Of a DNA stretch of 64,000 nt, positions 48,901-55,050 are shown piece by piece. Origin of the DNA: Rapana venosa (Eukaryota; Mollusca; Gastropoda; Neogastropoda; Muricidae). Positions within the stretch are counted from its first letter, which is position 1. Each line of letters opens with the position of its first letter. Below the pieces are notes generated by a model. That model was not told the DNA's origin, made no database searches, and saw only the letters and a program-made list of their open reading frames with translations. The translations under genes were made by a program, and so were the position numbers. The stretch spans positions 8,181,456 through 8,245,455 of the forward strand of contig CM054159.1 in NCBI GenBank assembly GCA_028751875.1. Direction: 5' to 3'.

Positions 48901-51900
48901 GGTTTTACTTGTTTGAATAATTGTTTCTTTATTGTTATTTTTCTATTTGATTGAATGTGTTTTTCCCCTTCCTCTTTGATACTCCACCGCCACCCCCCAT
49001 CCTTTCCAATGCTTTTCTGTTATTATCGTTATGTTGTTGTCTCATGATGATGGGGATTATTTGTTATATTGTTGTCTCATGGTGATGGGTGATTGTTGTT
49101 ATTATTATATCTCTATAATAATTATCATTATCATTGTCTTATTTGACTTATTTTGCTTGCTTGATAGTTATTGTGTGAATATATTTAAAAAGCACTATTT
49201 GAAGAGTATGAGCGCATATGAGCACACGTTTGTGTGGGTGGAGGAGGGATGCATTGCAGGCAATATTGTCAGTCATGACGCAATGAATGCCAAGTATTTT
49301 CTAACGTTTCGTTCCTGTACCTTTTTATTATCTAAAGAATAAACGTGAAAGAATGGATGATATAGTAGGTGAAGTAATTTGTTTGTCTTGACGTTTTATG
49401 ATTTTATTTTTTAAATTCTTAAAACATTATTTAAGTGTGTGTGTTTTTGAGTATGTGTGTGCATGTGTATATATATATATGTGTGTAATTTGTATTGTCC
49501 AATGTATTATTTTAACGATATTCCTCTTTTTACTGGTTCAATTTATTGGTAAAGGTTGCAATAATGTAGTATTTCAGTATAATCATTAAGAAATTTGTTC
49601 TTAGATGGCTTGATGAAAAAAAGCAAATGCATTGCTTATTCAATGTACCATCTGGAAATAAAAATTTGACTTGACTTGACTTGACCTGATGTCTTCACCT
49701 CATGTCTTCTCCTAGTTTTCAACAGCCACCTTCATCTCCTTCACCCTACCTAATTATGATGTGTGTGTGCATGCATGTTTTTGTGAGTGTGCATACATGT
49801 GTATGAGCATAAATTTGATATATATATTAATTCTAATATTTTGTAGAAGGTTGTATGTGTGTAAATGATTTGAATGCAAGTGCTTCGATTTGTTTGCTTT
49901 ACAAGATTCAGCGCTATATAAACACCATACATTATTATTATTATGGAAAGTGATTAACACTTTCTGTAATGTTTATATAAGTAAAGGGGATCTTTTGGGG
50001 GTATGTTAGACAGGTGTGGATAGAAAGTGACTGAAAACTTTCTATACTGTTTTAGTAATAATAATAATAATAATAATGTATGGAATTTATATAGCGCTGA
50101 ATCTTGTAAAGCACCAAATCAAAGCGCTCAACTTTTCAGATTACATTTTCACTATAATAAATCACAGCAGTGGTTCTTTTGTCCAATTTTAGTCAGCTGA
50201 AAAGAGCTCTCAATATCATATAATATCATATCATTTTATAAGTAAGTAAAGAACCTTGTGTGGGTTATGTTTGGCAGGTATGCAGGCAATGTGACGGTGA
50301 AGGAGCTGTTGGAAAGCAGAGCGGCCAACAAAGCGGAGGACTGTGAGGGCCCCAAAACCACCGACAGCAGCCAGAACACGTTGCCCACCATTCAGCCTCA
50401 TGGGAGGATCGTGGTGACCACGGCCAGTCTGCCCGTCACCTCCCCACTCAGCGTCACCACCACCACCAGGACGCCGAAAACGACCCCCACCACCTCCCTC
50501 GTCCAGCGCCTGGTGCCGGGGATGCTGTCGCGCTCTAGTCAGTCCAGTCTGGACGACGCTCTGCAGACGGTGGTCACCAGCTACCACACCACCCTCCCCA
50601 CTGCCGACATCAAGGTCCCCTCCCCCACCACCCTCCCTTCCCTCTCTCCCCGCAAGGACATCACGCGCATCGTGCGGAGCACCAAAGCCCCGATCCCCAC
50701 CACCACGCGCGTGCAGGCCAAACACAGCTCGGTGGTGCTGGCCAGCACCCTGGTGTCAGGATCCTCCGCTCTGGCCGCGGGGAACAGAGCCATCTCGGGC
50801 ATGGTGCCGGCCGGGACTGTGGTGAGACCAGGCACGGTGGTGTTGCCCACGGGACAGGCCCTGGCAGGGGTGAACATGTCGGGGAAGGAGCAGATCGTGG
50901 TGCAGGTCATACCTCGGGGCACGGGGGGAGCGGGCAACGTGCAGCAGCAGCAGAGGTACGTCTTGCCCCAGGCGGGCCCTGTGCTGCAGCTGGCCAATGT
51001 GAAAAGTGTCGGGGCAGGGTCCGCGGTGCAGGAGGGCTCTGCAGTCTCCGTGGTGTACAGCCAGGCTCAGGTGACCATGGCCCCCACCAGGTCCACCCCC
51101 AGCTCCATCGTCACGACATGCATTTCCACCCTCGGACTCCAGCAGCTTGGTCAGCAGAGCAGTCAGAGAGTACTGATGACCCCGTCCTTCTCCTCTGCTG
51201 GTGCTTCCACCCCTGCAGCAGCAGGAGTGACGTTCTCCCCCTCGGCAGCAATAACCAAAAACACTTCTGAGGTGTTGAAATCCATGCTGGCAGCTAAATC
51301 CATTGCTTTGACAAATCCCATCTCGGCTTTTTGTTCATCTGCATCGGGTGTGCTGCAGACACCCGTGACCTCTTGTTCAGGACTGGCTCAGATGTCCACC
51401 ACCCAGGCAGGACCTTTTCTGAGCCAGCCCAGCATGGCCCCTTTGACCCAGATTCCTCCAGTGATCAGAGCCCCTGTGGCGGGCATGGTGTCGGCCATCC
51501 CCAGCGCCCAGCAGACAGCCGCGGTCAATCAGGGAGCGCCCAGAATTCTGCAGACTCCTGGCCCTGTTGGCCTGCAGATGCAGAGCCTGGGGATGGCCGG
51601 GCTGCCCGTGTCGGTCAAGAGCGTGTCCAGTGCCGTGGACACGGCGAGGATGGGGGTGCCCAGCGTGGTGCGCATGTCGCTGCCTGCAGGGCTGCCTGTG
51701 GCAGGGATTCAGCCACAAGCCATACGCCTGGTGCCCAGCAGCCAGGCCCCCAGTGGCTCCGCGGGGCCAACCTGCAGCCAGTGCTGGCCGCGGTCAAGCC
51801 AGGGGTGCAGGGTCTGCAGCAGCTGCAGCTTCTGGCCGCAGCAGGGGGACTGCAGGGCATTCAGCTGGGGGGCCAGCCCCAGCCCCAGGTGGCCTTAAAG

Positions 51901-54900
51901 ACGGGGGCAGCAGCAGTGGGTCAGGCTGTGGCGGGGCAGACCGTGTCCATGGTCAGTCCCAGCGAGGAGCAGAAACAAGCCGTGCAGCTGTGTTTCACCA
52001 TGCCACCAGGAGGCCAGGGGGTGATCAGCACCTCGGCCCCCACAGTCCTGCCTCAGACAGGGGTGCAGGGAGGGGCAGGCCTGAGGGCGGCCCCAGCTGT
52101 CCCGGGTTTCTCTGCGTTTGGTGCGTCCCCGCTTTCCCCGTGCAATTCCGGCCCAGTGTCTAAGGTCATCATGGCAAGTCCAGCAACTTCTCTCCCCCTC
52201 CCTACCTCCTCTGCAGCCCAGCTCTGTGTGCAGTGTTGTGAACCAGTCCCCCATCACCTCCCTGAAATCTGCAGAAAACCGCTTAACGCTGTCAGTAACC
52301 CCGGGCACTTTGAAAAGTCAGTTCATCATCTCTCCCGTGTCATCCCAGTCGTACGATGCCAGCCAGGCTTTGATACGACAGCACAGTGCCCCTGCCGACA
52401 GTGTGGATGGCTCCCCTCTGTTCGCCAACTCCTCTCCCCAGCTGCAGAGAGCCATCAAGCACAGCCTGTCATCCACGGACATCCTGCCCATCCCCGCCAA
52501 GAAAGCCTGTTTGGACATGGGGGGCATCAGCTCCAGCGCGGTGCTGGCCAACCTGAACCAGACCATCACCGCCATCAACACAGCCGTCTCCTCCAGCAGC
52601 GCTCTCACCACGGCCTCGGTCCCAAACTCCAGCAGCGACGGCGGCGGCCTGCCGCGCGTAATTATGGCCAGCAGTGCCGCAGACAACAGCGCCAGCTGCA
52701 CCTTGCTGAATCTGGCCGCCCACGTTTCTCCAGGCGGCGCCTTGCCGGCAGTGGTGCCCACCTCAGTCCCTTCCGTGGCTGCGCCGGCGATGTCCATGCC
52801 GCTTCTGCAGCAGCTGGGTGGGATGGGGCCGTTGATGGGCAGGCCGCAGTCTGTTTCAGTCCCCTCTCAGAAAAGCAGCAGCAGCAGCAGCAGGTGGTGG
52901 CTGTGCGCAGCATTGGAGGACAGCTGCTGACCGACAACAACATCCCCGTCACTGAAAACAATGGAGAGTATAAGGTGGGCATGAACAGTGTTCTTTGTCA
53001 AGTCTAGGAGGTGTCTTGAATTTTATTTTATTATGCTCAATTACACCTTATCACAATTGTCAAGAAACTTAAGCAATCTCGCAATGTTATTCATAATGCT
53101 TATCAAAAAAGTTTTCACAAGTATTTTAAAACAGGAACATGTGATGTGCAAAAACAAGAGGATTTGTGTTGATTAGCATATTCACTCATAATCTTTCTTT
53201 AGCAACTGTGTATGGTGATGTAAAGTCATTTCAAAACAGTTCACATAACAACATTGATGTTTATTTTCAAGATATTGTTTTCAATAATCTCGGGTTTTTT
53301 AAATTTTTTTCTTCCATATGAAATGTTTGATTTAAGTGCGAGCAGAGATCTTGAAAGTCAAGAGTATTTTCATTGTTAATGGGGTGGATATTGTGCCAGT
53401 TTCTGTTACAGTACTTTTTCTTCACTGAAGCGTGTACTGTGTGTGTGTGTTATATCAGTACAAGCAATGCAGAGCGGCCTGTTTTGGTTGGCCTGTTTAT
53501 ATCAGCCAATTACTGAATGTCCTCTTGGATCATTGTTTCTGTGGCAGCAAGCCTGGGTTTGGGATTCTGTTGCTACCCATCATTTAAAACATTAAACAAG
53601 GAGAGGTCGGGATTTTTTCCCAGAACAAAGTCATTGTTTAAGCCAATAATTTTAGGTAGTGTGTGCCAGTAATGGTTATGCTACCCACCCTTGGTTGGTA
53701 ATTTAAATTTAATCCATTGATGGTTATTGTTTAGCATACATGATTTGTTTTAAAAAGAAGGAAGGTGGTGGAATGGTTGACGTTCACTTTCATATCAAGT
53801 AAACTGTAACTGTAAACCCAGCCTTGCCCTTTCTGTCCACTTTGATGAAAAAGTCAAAGTCCTTCGGATGAGATGATAAACTGAGGCCCATTGTATGAAC
53901 GCATACAGAACATCTTGCGCACTCGTTAAAAACCCGTTCTGTCATTTGGAAGATTAGGCCATTTTGTGCTGGTAGGGACGGATCACAAAGTTTAAATGCA
54001 TGCACACAGGTCAGAATGCAGCTACTTTATTTAAATGGTGGGGAGTAAAAAATGGTCGCATACGCAAAAACTCACCATTGGTGAACCTTGGAGGTCAAGC
54101 TGAGGAACAAGAAAAAACCAGTTTAAAGGTATGCACTGTTTTTTTCATGTTTGATATGTAGTATGCATGCGATTTGGGCAGAAGTTGCTTGCCTTTGTGT
54201 CTGTTTTGTATGATAAAATTATGCAGAATAGACCAGGGCGCATGTAAATCTTTGTATTCAGTGTGTTTTCTCTTTTTGACCTTACTTTGAATACATGTCT
54301 TGACTGACGTTTTGATTCTGTGCTTACCAGGTATTGCCCAAAGCCACCCTACAGATAGGCAGCAAAACAGTCACCGTGCTTTCTCCCTCGGGCGCCATGA
54401 TTCAGAACGTCAGGAATCCTGTCAGCACCTGCGTGGTTTGCGCGGCTCCCCATGGCCAGACTCCTCCTCCCTCGACCCCAGTGCCTGCTCTCTCCAACAT
54501 CCAGGCGCCTGCTGCTGCAGCAGCCACAGCCACAGGAGCCCCTGCTCCAAACCAGGGCATTGTGCGAACTATTCTTAGACCCGACATGAAACCGGAAACC
54601 GTCTTCTCCATGTATGCGCAAGCATCGCTCAAAAGTTCGCCCCCGAGGAGCCAAAGCGACAGGACAGAGGCCCAGCCAGTGGGTCAGGACTCGGTCAGTG
54701 GTGCGGTAACTGCAGTGTCGCCCGTCATGCAAGAAGCTCAGGCAGTAAAACAGTCTGTCGGTGTGAACAACACCCCTCTACTTAAAGCCAGACTGGAACA
54801 GCCCAGGCTTAGCCAGTCTGCGGGCTTGGCTGGAGTGTCAGGGCCCAGAGAGACCGTGAATGGTGTAGCCAACAGTCAGCCGCGGGTCAGCAGTGAGGGA

Positions 54901-55050
54901 GGAGGAGGAGGAGGAGGTGGGGCTCCGTCGGGAGAACAGAAAGCTGCGCAGCAAAGTTCACCGGCCGGCAGCGGTGCGAACAGCAAAAACCTGGAAGAGG
55001 AAGCCGCCCTCAACCTTCTCACTCTAGCCAATCAGAGGGTGGCGTTGTGA
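26108..55050 (+). CDS. BRD10: BRD10 (KIAA2026)-like bromodomain protein, 16 exons, about 2,700 aa
   Basis: Exons: 26108-26504, 28965-29133, 31547-31626, 32125-32342, 33335-33497, 34816-34973, 35722-35813, 37007-37240, 38104-38157, 38520-39890, 42111-42245, 43157-43336, 43883-44836, 47355-47839, 50278-52974, 54331-55050. All borders are GT-AG and, apart from four one-base breaks, all phases agree. Order: acidic N-terminus; bromodomain about residues 80-190 (acetyl-lysine Asn in FNGTNHP, near 163); basic coiled region; DDT-like block; WHIM-like block with LGSDRHGNQYIHF; acidic run; Ser-rich SUMO-motif region; basic helix; long low-complexity tail. A bromodomain near the N-terminus with such a tail fits BRD10, a poorly characterised nuclear protein; BPTF, CECR2 and BAZ2 place the bromodomain elsewhere. 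Role in acetyl-histone reading is inferred. Human BRD10 is shorter (about 2,100 aa). Confidence 0.75.
26770..26905. repeat. A/C-rich (AAC)n tract in intron 1
   Basis: Imperfect CAA/AAC/CCA repeats. The long G/V/F-rich minus-strand frame here is only this composition. Confidence 0.8.
27100..27400 (-). mobile_element. Diverged tRNA-headed SINE copy
   Basis: On the minus strand it shares TTCAACCCTGTGGGTCCATG, CATGCAGAAGATCAAA, GATCCCATAATTCA and GTAGGTTACGGAAACATGAA with the copy at 28205-28618. Its A box is degraded. Confidence 0.5.
27430..27775 (+). mobile_element. Dispersed element with (AAC)n tail, copy 1
   Basis: It shares CCAAAAGCTGTGTCAGTTAT, GATTGCCTTCAGCCATGACA, GGAGAAAAAATCCTC, GTATGGCTGCCTAT and ATTCTGGGTGA-type blocks over about 340 bp with 58287-58633, in the same orientation. 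Both end in AACAAC. No tRNA-like head is convincing. Confidence 0.65.
28205..28618 (-). mobile_element. tRNA-headed SINE, fullest copy
   Basis: On the minus strand it opens with an A-box-like TAGCCGAGTGGTTACGACTG and a B-box-like GGGTTTGAGTCTGG. The body contains TGCAGAAAACC, ATATGCATATTAAAGATCCC and GGGTGGGTTACAGAAACAGG. The pol III boxes mark it as tRNA-derived. Confidence 0.65.
28691..28790 (+). repeat. SINE 3' tail with the CATTGGTGAACC core
   Basis: Reads GTCAGAATGTGGCTACC, CCGCATTTGCAAAATCTCGC and CATTGGTGAACCTCAAAGCT, then CTAGCTGAGGAAC and an A/C-rich tail. Same family as 5398, 34091, 35234(-), 36003(-), 43586(-), 54010, 58158 and 62745. Confidence 0.65.
28965..29133 (+). CDS. BRD10: BRD10-like exon 2: bromodomain core
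   Basis: Reads MKKKFQMGEYESITQVVNDF and NLMIYNCQRFNGTNHPVSKK. This is the A-B-C helix part of a bromodomain, with NC..(Y/F)N and the ligand-contacting Asn. The M codon is split over the intron (A|TG). It ends in phase 2 before gtgagt. Confidence 0.85.
29345..29725 (-). mobile_element. tRNA-headed SINE of a second family, copy 1
   Basis: On the minus strand the head GGTGGCCTAGAGGTAACATA carries an A box and GTGGTTCAACCCC a B box. The 3' part ends in GAGCTGCTCTCCC...GGGGAGAGC-type inverted sequence and AATTTCACACAGAGAAATC. The copy at 33703-34087 matches throughout. Confidence 0.72.
30207..30313. repeat. (TG)n and (GA)n microsatellites
   Basis: TG runs at 30207-30236 and GA runs at 30247-30313, in BRD10-like intron 2. 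Confidence 0.9.
31547..31626 (+). CDS. BRD10: BRD10-like exon 3: linker
   Basis: An 80-nt exon, DIRSKIAQDGSVPWMKQENQ then DSCFGSG, with acceptor ttttcag|GG and donor TCTG|gtgagt. It restores phase from 2 to 1. Confidence 0.75.
32125..32342 (+). CDS. BRD10: BRD10-like exon 4: charged helical linker
   Basis: Reads FRKRTANHLLDDSSEMMNQL and IVEEQKAKEERRLKKEEHRA, then a Glu-rich end at SVIQHSWE. The EEQKAKEERRLKKEE stretch should form a long charged helix. It ends in phase 0. Confidence 0.82.
33335..33497 (+). CDS. BRD10: BRD10-like exon 5: DDT-like block, with a one-base frame break
   Basis: The first part reads LPQVGLFLFLCREALQLEEV and PMYELERCLAMPRQSKRLQQ, like a DDT domain (F..F...L.L......ELE.AL). 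It enters in phase 0. The next exon needs phase 2, but the exon is 163 nt instead of 164. After QVMT the expected LLSTPFQRDKR is found one frame over. One missing base, most simply a C in GCACTG at 33463-33468, would repair it. A bypass using CAG|gtgatg at 33453 and a weak acceptor at 34822 is possible but would delete conserved-looking sequence. Confidence 0.75.
33679..34087 (-). mobile_element. tRNA-headed SINE of the second family, copy 2
   Basis: The head on the minus strand, GGTGGTCTAGAGGTAACGCG then GGGTTCGTATCCC, has nearly perfect pol III A and B boxes. An A27 run (T on plus, 33790-33817) interrupts the body. An (ATTT)n stretch at 33679-33702 flanks the 3' end. Confidence 0.75.
34091..34172 (+). 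repeat. SINE 3' tail (CACCATTGGTGAACC family)
   Basis: Reads AATGTGGCTAAC, GGGCAAAAACAGTCGCATAC and GTCACCATTGGTGAACC, then CTAGCTGAGGAATG. It directly abuts the head of the SINE on its left. Confidence 0.65.
34816..34973 (+). CDS. BRD10: BRD10-like exon 6: DDT/WHIM linker
   Basis: In the frame demanded by exon 7 it reads AEKSMPDMPYSLWSRKLTEM and VDTWYKELNACHGDVFFAAC, ending GLVEQAFEVLG. It is entered in phase 2 and left in phase 1 at TTGG|gtcagt. Confidence 0.8.
35234..35580 (-). mobile_element. tRNA-headed SINE with the CACCATTGGTGAA tail, copy 1
   Basis: It contains, inverted, the head with B box, the block AGTCTCCTCTGAAAGACTTG, ACATGCACAACACACAGG and GGGAATTGAACCTACCAATT, then the tail. 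A C17 tract (35289-35306) lies in the body. It falls in intron 6. Confidence 0.68.
35722..35813 (+). CDS. BRD10: BRD10-like exon 7: WHIM-like helix
   Basis: A 92-nt exon, GSKNPLREKPFHCLSFYKRV then WILKSVCDYLV, with a strong donor GTG|gtaagt. It resembles the first part of a WHIM motif, where a LK.LCD.L helix is typical. Confidence 0.78.
36003..36353 (-). mobile_element. tRNA-headed SINE with the CACCATTGGTGAA tail, copy 2
   Basis: Same family and orientation as 35234-35580, in intron 7. Read on the minus strand the head has GGGTTTGATTCCCGGCC, close to a true tRNA T-arm, and the body has CTTTCAGAGGCGACTCTAAA. Confidence 0.7.
36483..36550 (+). repeat. Short dispersed repeat piece
   Basis: ATCGAGGATAATGGAATAAG, then GTGCTTTTTTACATCCAGCC, is the inverted counterpart of 11318-11400. 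Confidence 0.55.
37007..37240 (+). CDS. BRD10: BRD10-like exon 8: WHIM2-like motif and acidic run
   Basis: Reads EKEENLRNAIESQDSLDQRG, LMLGSDRHGNQYIHFTQFCG and PNLRIYRQRKPP. It then has about 15 mostly acidic residues encoded by GAG/GAA/GAT. LG.DR.GN.Y..F is the hallmark of the WHIM2/WSD motif of ISWI-partner proteins, which contacts ISWI or linker DNA in those proteins. Confidence 0.85.
38104..38157 (+). CDS. BRD10: BRD10-like exon 9: small basic exon
   Basis: A 54-nt exon in phase 0-0 encoding GKSNAKRKLNLDGSNAKR. Its basic sequence and splice signals (gttcgcag|GGC, CGG|gtaagg) support it. As a symmetric exon it could be skipped without a frame change. Confidence 0.65.
38520..39890 (+). CDS. 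BRD10: BRD10-like exon 10: Ser-rich region with clustered SUMO motifs
   Basis: 457 codons without a break. The N-terminal part has SRSATPLNDSETDGTVSPAP and a helix ETIFFENIENLDLERLLRQR next to RNRRSRGAK. The rest is disordered in composition, with seven psi-K-x-E motifs: VKTE 38961, VKSE 39039, IKSE 39168, VKKE 39285 and 39507, IKEE 39669, VKME 39738. It ends EEEM|gtaaga. Confidence 0.85.
40817..41870 (+). mobile_element. Decayed LINE with a zinc-finger insert, in intron 10
   Basis: The frame opens in the RT palm (LLCADDLVLVAENSDDATQR; GMKVNVDKTKAMTVGKD). It passes into a PHD-like Cys/His block (CGVYHKGVGNNSIKCSKCQYW, then VCHKRCSKLKSLKKEDGVFV and CPSC) broken by a frameshift near 41105-41125. 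After a stop it continues KACIRPVLLYGLETWVFTKT, LRWFGHIQRKADRHIIKRAM and GRPSKTWAACISDDLRKRGI to a stop near 41841, followed by GAAGAAGAAG. One metal-ligand Cys is replaced by Tyr. It is a different LINE lineage from that at 3240. Confidence 0.82.
42111..42245 (+). CDS. BRD10: BRD10-like exon 11
   Basis: 45 codons, VPDPGEFELIVEDMEGLDRL, IKQFEPEQVESSLQISPGAR and AAKRQ, phase 0-0. A hydrophobic/acidic helix (FELIVEDMEGLDRLIKQF) is the main visible structure. Confidence 0.8.
43157..43336 (+). CDS. BRD10: BRD10-like exon 12: basic helical block
   Basis: 60 codons with no internal Met-initiated frame of note: KSRSTPKASKRWVCEKELYD, RLVAMQSELQPFRSKLALLT and KKARLKMQKEFQNFIDETPK. Phase 0-0, acceptor tgatccacag, donor AAG|gtaaat. 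The composition suggests a conserved helical, possibly DNA- or partner-binding segment. Confidence 0.82.
43586..43675 (-). repeat. SINE 3' tail (CACCATTGGTGAA family), inverted
   Basis: On plus it reads GGCTAGAGCGCTGAGGTTCA, CCAATGGTGATGTTTTGC and CCGTTAAGGTAGCTGCATTG. It lies in intron 12. Confidence 0.6.
43883..44836 (+). CDS. BRD10: BRD10-like exon 13: acidic start, NLS, start of long tail
   Basis: Opens VEDLQAWETESDSDQNSDES, then RGRLRKRRLIPNNVEDQGLK and KKKKMMKKPEE, a strong candidate bipartite nuclear localisation signal. KLNISNSEFLAMVEQGGSAT and TLGWKPQGIKVIGGPIPHSP follow. The end is Ala/Ser/Val-rich with an eight-residue Ala run, and QQVYVVTPEQQEELLRRGIL before the donor CCA|gtgagt. 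Confidence 0.85.
45416..47350. repeat. 41-bp minisatellite, about 47 copies, filling intron 13
   Basis: The unit starts CTGTGCTGTAATTTACCACG and continues with a TTGATGAC(C/A)AACCTG(A/T)ACT(A/G)T-like half. Copies differ at a few fixed positions. A 14-bp partial duplication adding an extra TGTACTATCTGTGC occurs several times. The array ends five bases before the acceptor of exon 14. Frames read on its minus strand are artefacts. Confidence 0.95.
47355..47839 (+). CDS. BRD10: BRD10-like exon 14: low-complexity tail
   Basis: Starts EHRQVVQAVNSAVRPQVATC and contains a polyalanine run coded by GCT/GCC and repeated VPVVVGQV/VPVPGQVVV motifs. The acceptor acag lies five bases after the end of a 41-bp minisatellite array. 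It ends in phase 2 at CCTAG|gtgagt. Confidence 0.82.
48019..48213 (+). mobile_element. Older LINE C-terminal fragment, left of a nested insertion
   Basis: The sequence encodes a TWNGLPLSLCHKPTFDTFKS-type end (here frame-broken; FDTFKSSLKTDLFPT legible), typical of LINE polyprotein C-termini. It is interrupted at 48213 and resumes at 49700. Confidence 0.55.
48214..49683 (+). mobile_element. 5'-truncated LINE with 16-bp target-site duplication
   Basis: It starts in a C-terminal reading frame (KINEHRHNHLLTIPRPRNNL, YKTSFLYSGSDLWNKLPKRL, KCIKNKNQFKTQLKNHLM) that stops near 48423. A long 3' UTR follows, ending in a (TTGAC)n tail at 49665-49683. The sequence ACCTGATGTCTTCACC stands on both sides (48198-48213 and 49684-49699), the expected target-site duplication. 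The RYSG..LWN.LP..L...FK..L pattern is common to L2/CR1/Jockey-like LINEs; I cannot place it more precisely. Confidence 0.75.
48689..48752. repeat. (CT)n followed by (CTCTC)n pentanucleotide repeat
   Basis: A CT run changes abruptly into about nine TCTCC units, inside the 3' UTR of the LINE. Confidence 0.92.
49700..49944 (+). mobile_element. Older LINE fragment, right part, ending in GCGCTATATAAA...(ATT)n
   Basis: Continues the element broken at 48213 (after the duplicated target, TCATGTCTTCTCCTAG...). It ends with GATTCAGCGCTATATAAACA and (ATT)n, the same tail seen at 14442, 17713 and 50055. Confidence 0.6.
50055..50132 (+). repeat. (AAT)n and inverted LINE/SINE tail just before exon 15
   Basis: (AAT)8, TGTATGGAATTTATATAGCG and CTGAATCTTGTAAAGC. 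It lies opposite in orientation to 49886-49944, about 110 bp away, so the two can pair. Confidence 0.7.
50278..52974 (+). CDS. BRD10: BRD10-like exon 15: giant Thr/Ala/Val/Ser/Gln-rich exon with three frame breaks
   Basis: About 900 codons. The frame is continuous from RYAGNVTVKELLESRAANKA to SSQAPSGS, then shifts at a G run (51763-51766). It continues LQPVLAAVKPGVQGLQQLQL to KVIMASPATSLP and shifts at a C run (52194-52198). It continues SVVNQSPITSLKSAENRLTL to PQSVSVPSQ, and shifts back at an A run (52871-52874) into KQQQQQQVVAVRSIGGQLLT and ENNGEYK. All three fall in homopolymers. Gene finders may bridge them with false introns of about 47-53 bp. Long antisense frames here are composition artefacts. 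Confidence 0.82.
53755..54110 (+). mobile_element. Diverged tRNA-type SINE with the CACCATTGGTGAACC tail, in intron 15
   Basis: Head GGTGGTGGAATGGTTGACGT, middle TCCTTCGGATGAGATGATAA and tail GTCGCATACGCAAAAACTCA followed by CCATTGGTGAACCTTGGAGG. The middle differs from the copies at 35234 and 36003, so this may be a sister family sharing the tail. Confidence 0.6.
54331..55050 (+). CDS. BRD10: BRD10-like exon 16: C-terminal exon
   Basis: 239 codons and TGA. Notable parts are VLPKATLQIGSKTVTVLSPS, the block GIVRTILRPDMKPETVFSMY followed by AQASLKS, which looks ordered and conserved, a nine-residue Gly run, and a final helix SKNLEEEAALNLLTLANQRV ending at AL. Confidence 0.85.
   Translation, partial: VLPKATLQIGSKTVTVLSPSGAMIQNVRNPVSTCVVCAAPHGQTPPPSTPVPALSNIQAPAAAAATATGAPAPNQGIVRTILRPDMKPETVFSMYAQASLKSSPPRSQSDRTEAQPVGQDSVSGAVTAVSPVMQEAQAVKQSVGVNNTPLLKARLEQPRLSQSAGLAGVSGPRETVNGVANSQPRVSSEGGGGGGGGAPSGEQKAAQQSSPAGSGANSKNLEEEAALNLLTLANQRVAL

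Noticed and set aside
50231..50997. Minus-strand Gly/Arg-rich frames opposite exon 15
   Set aside because: GC-rich coding sequence gives open antisense frames. There are no domains or splice signals.
51331..53007. One 558-codon plus-strand frame as a separate gene
   Set aside because: Only parts of it (about 51767-52195 and 52875-52974) have the protein character of the tail. The rest is out-of-frame reading of exon 15.
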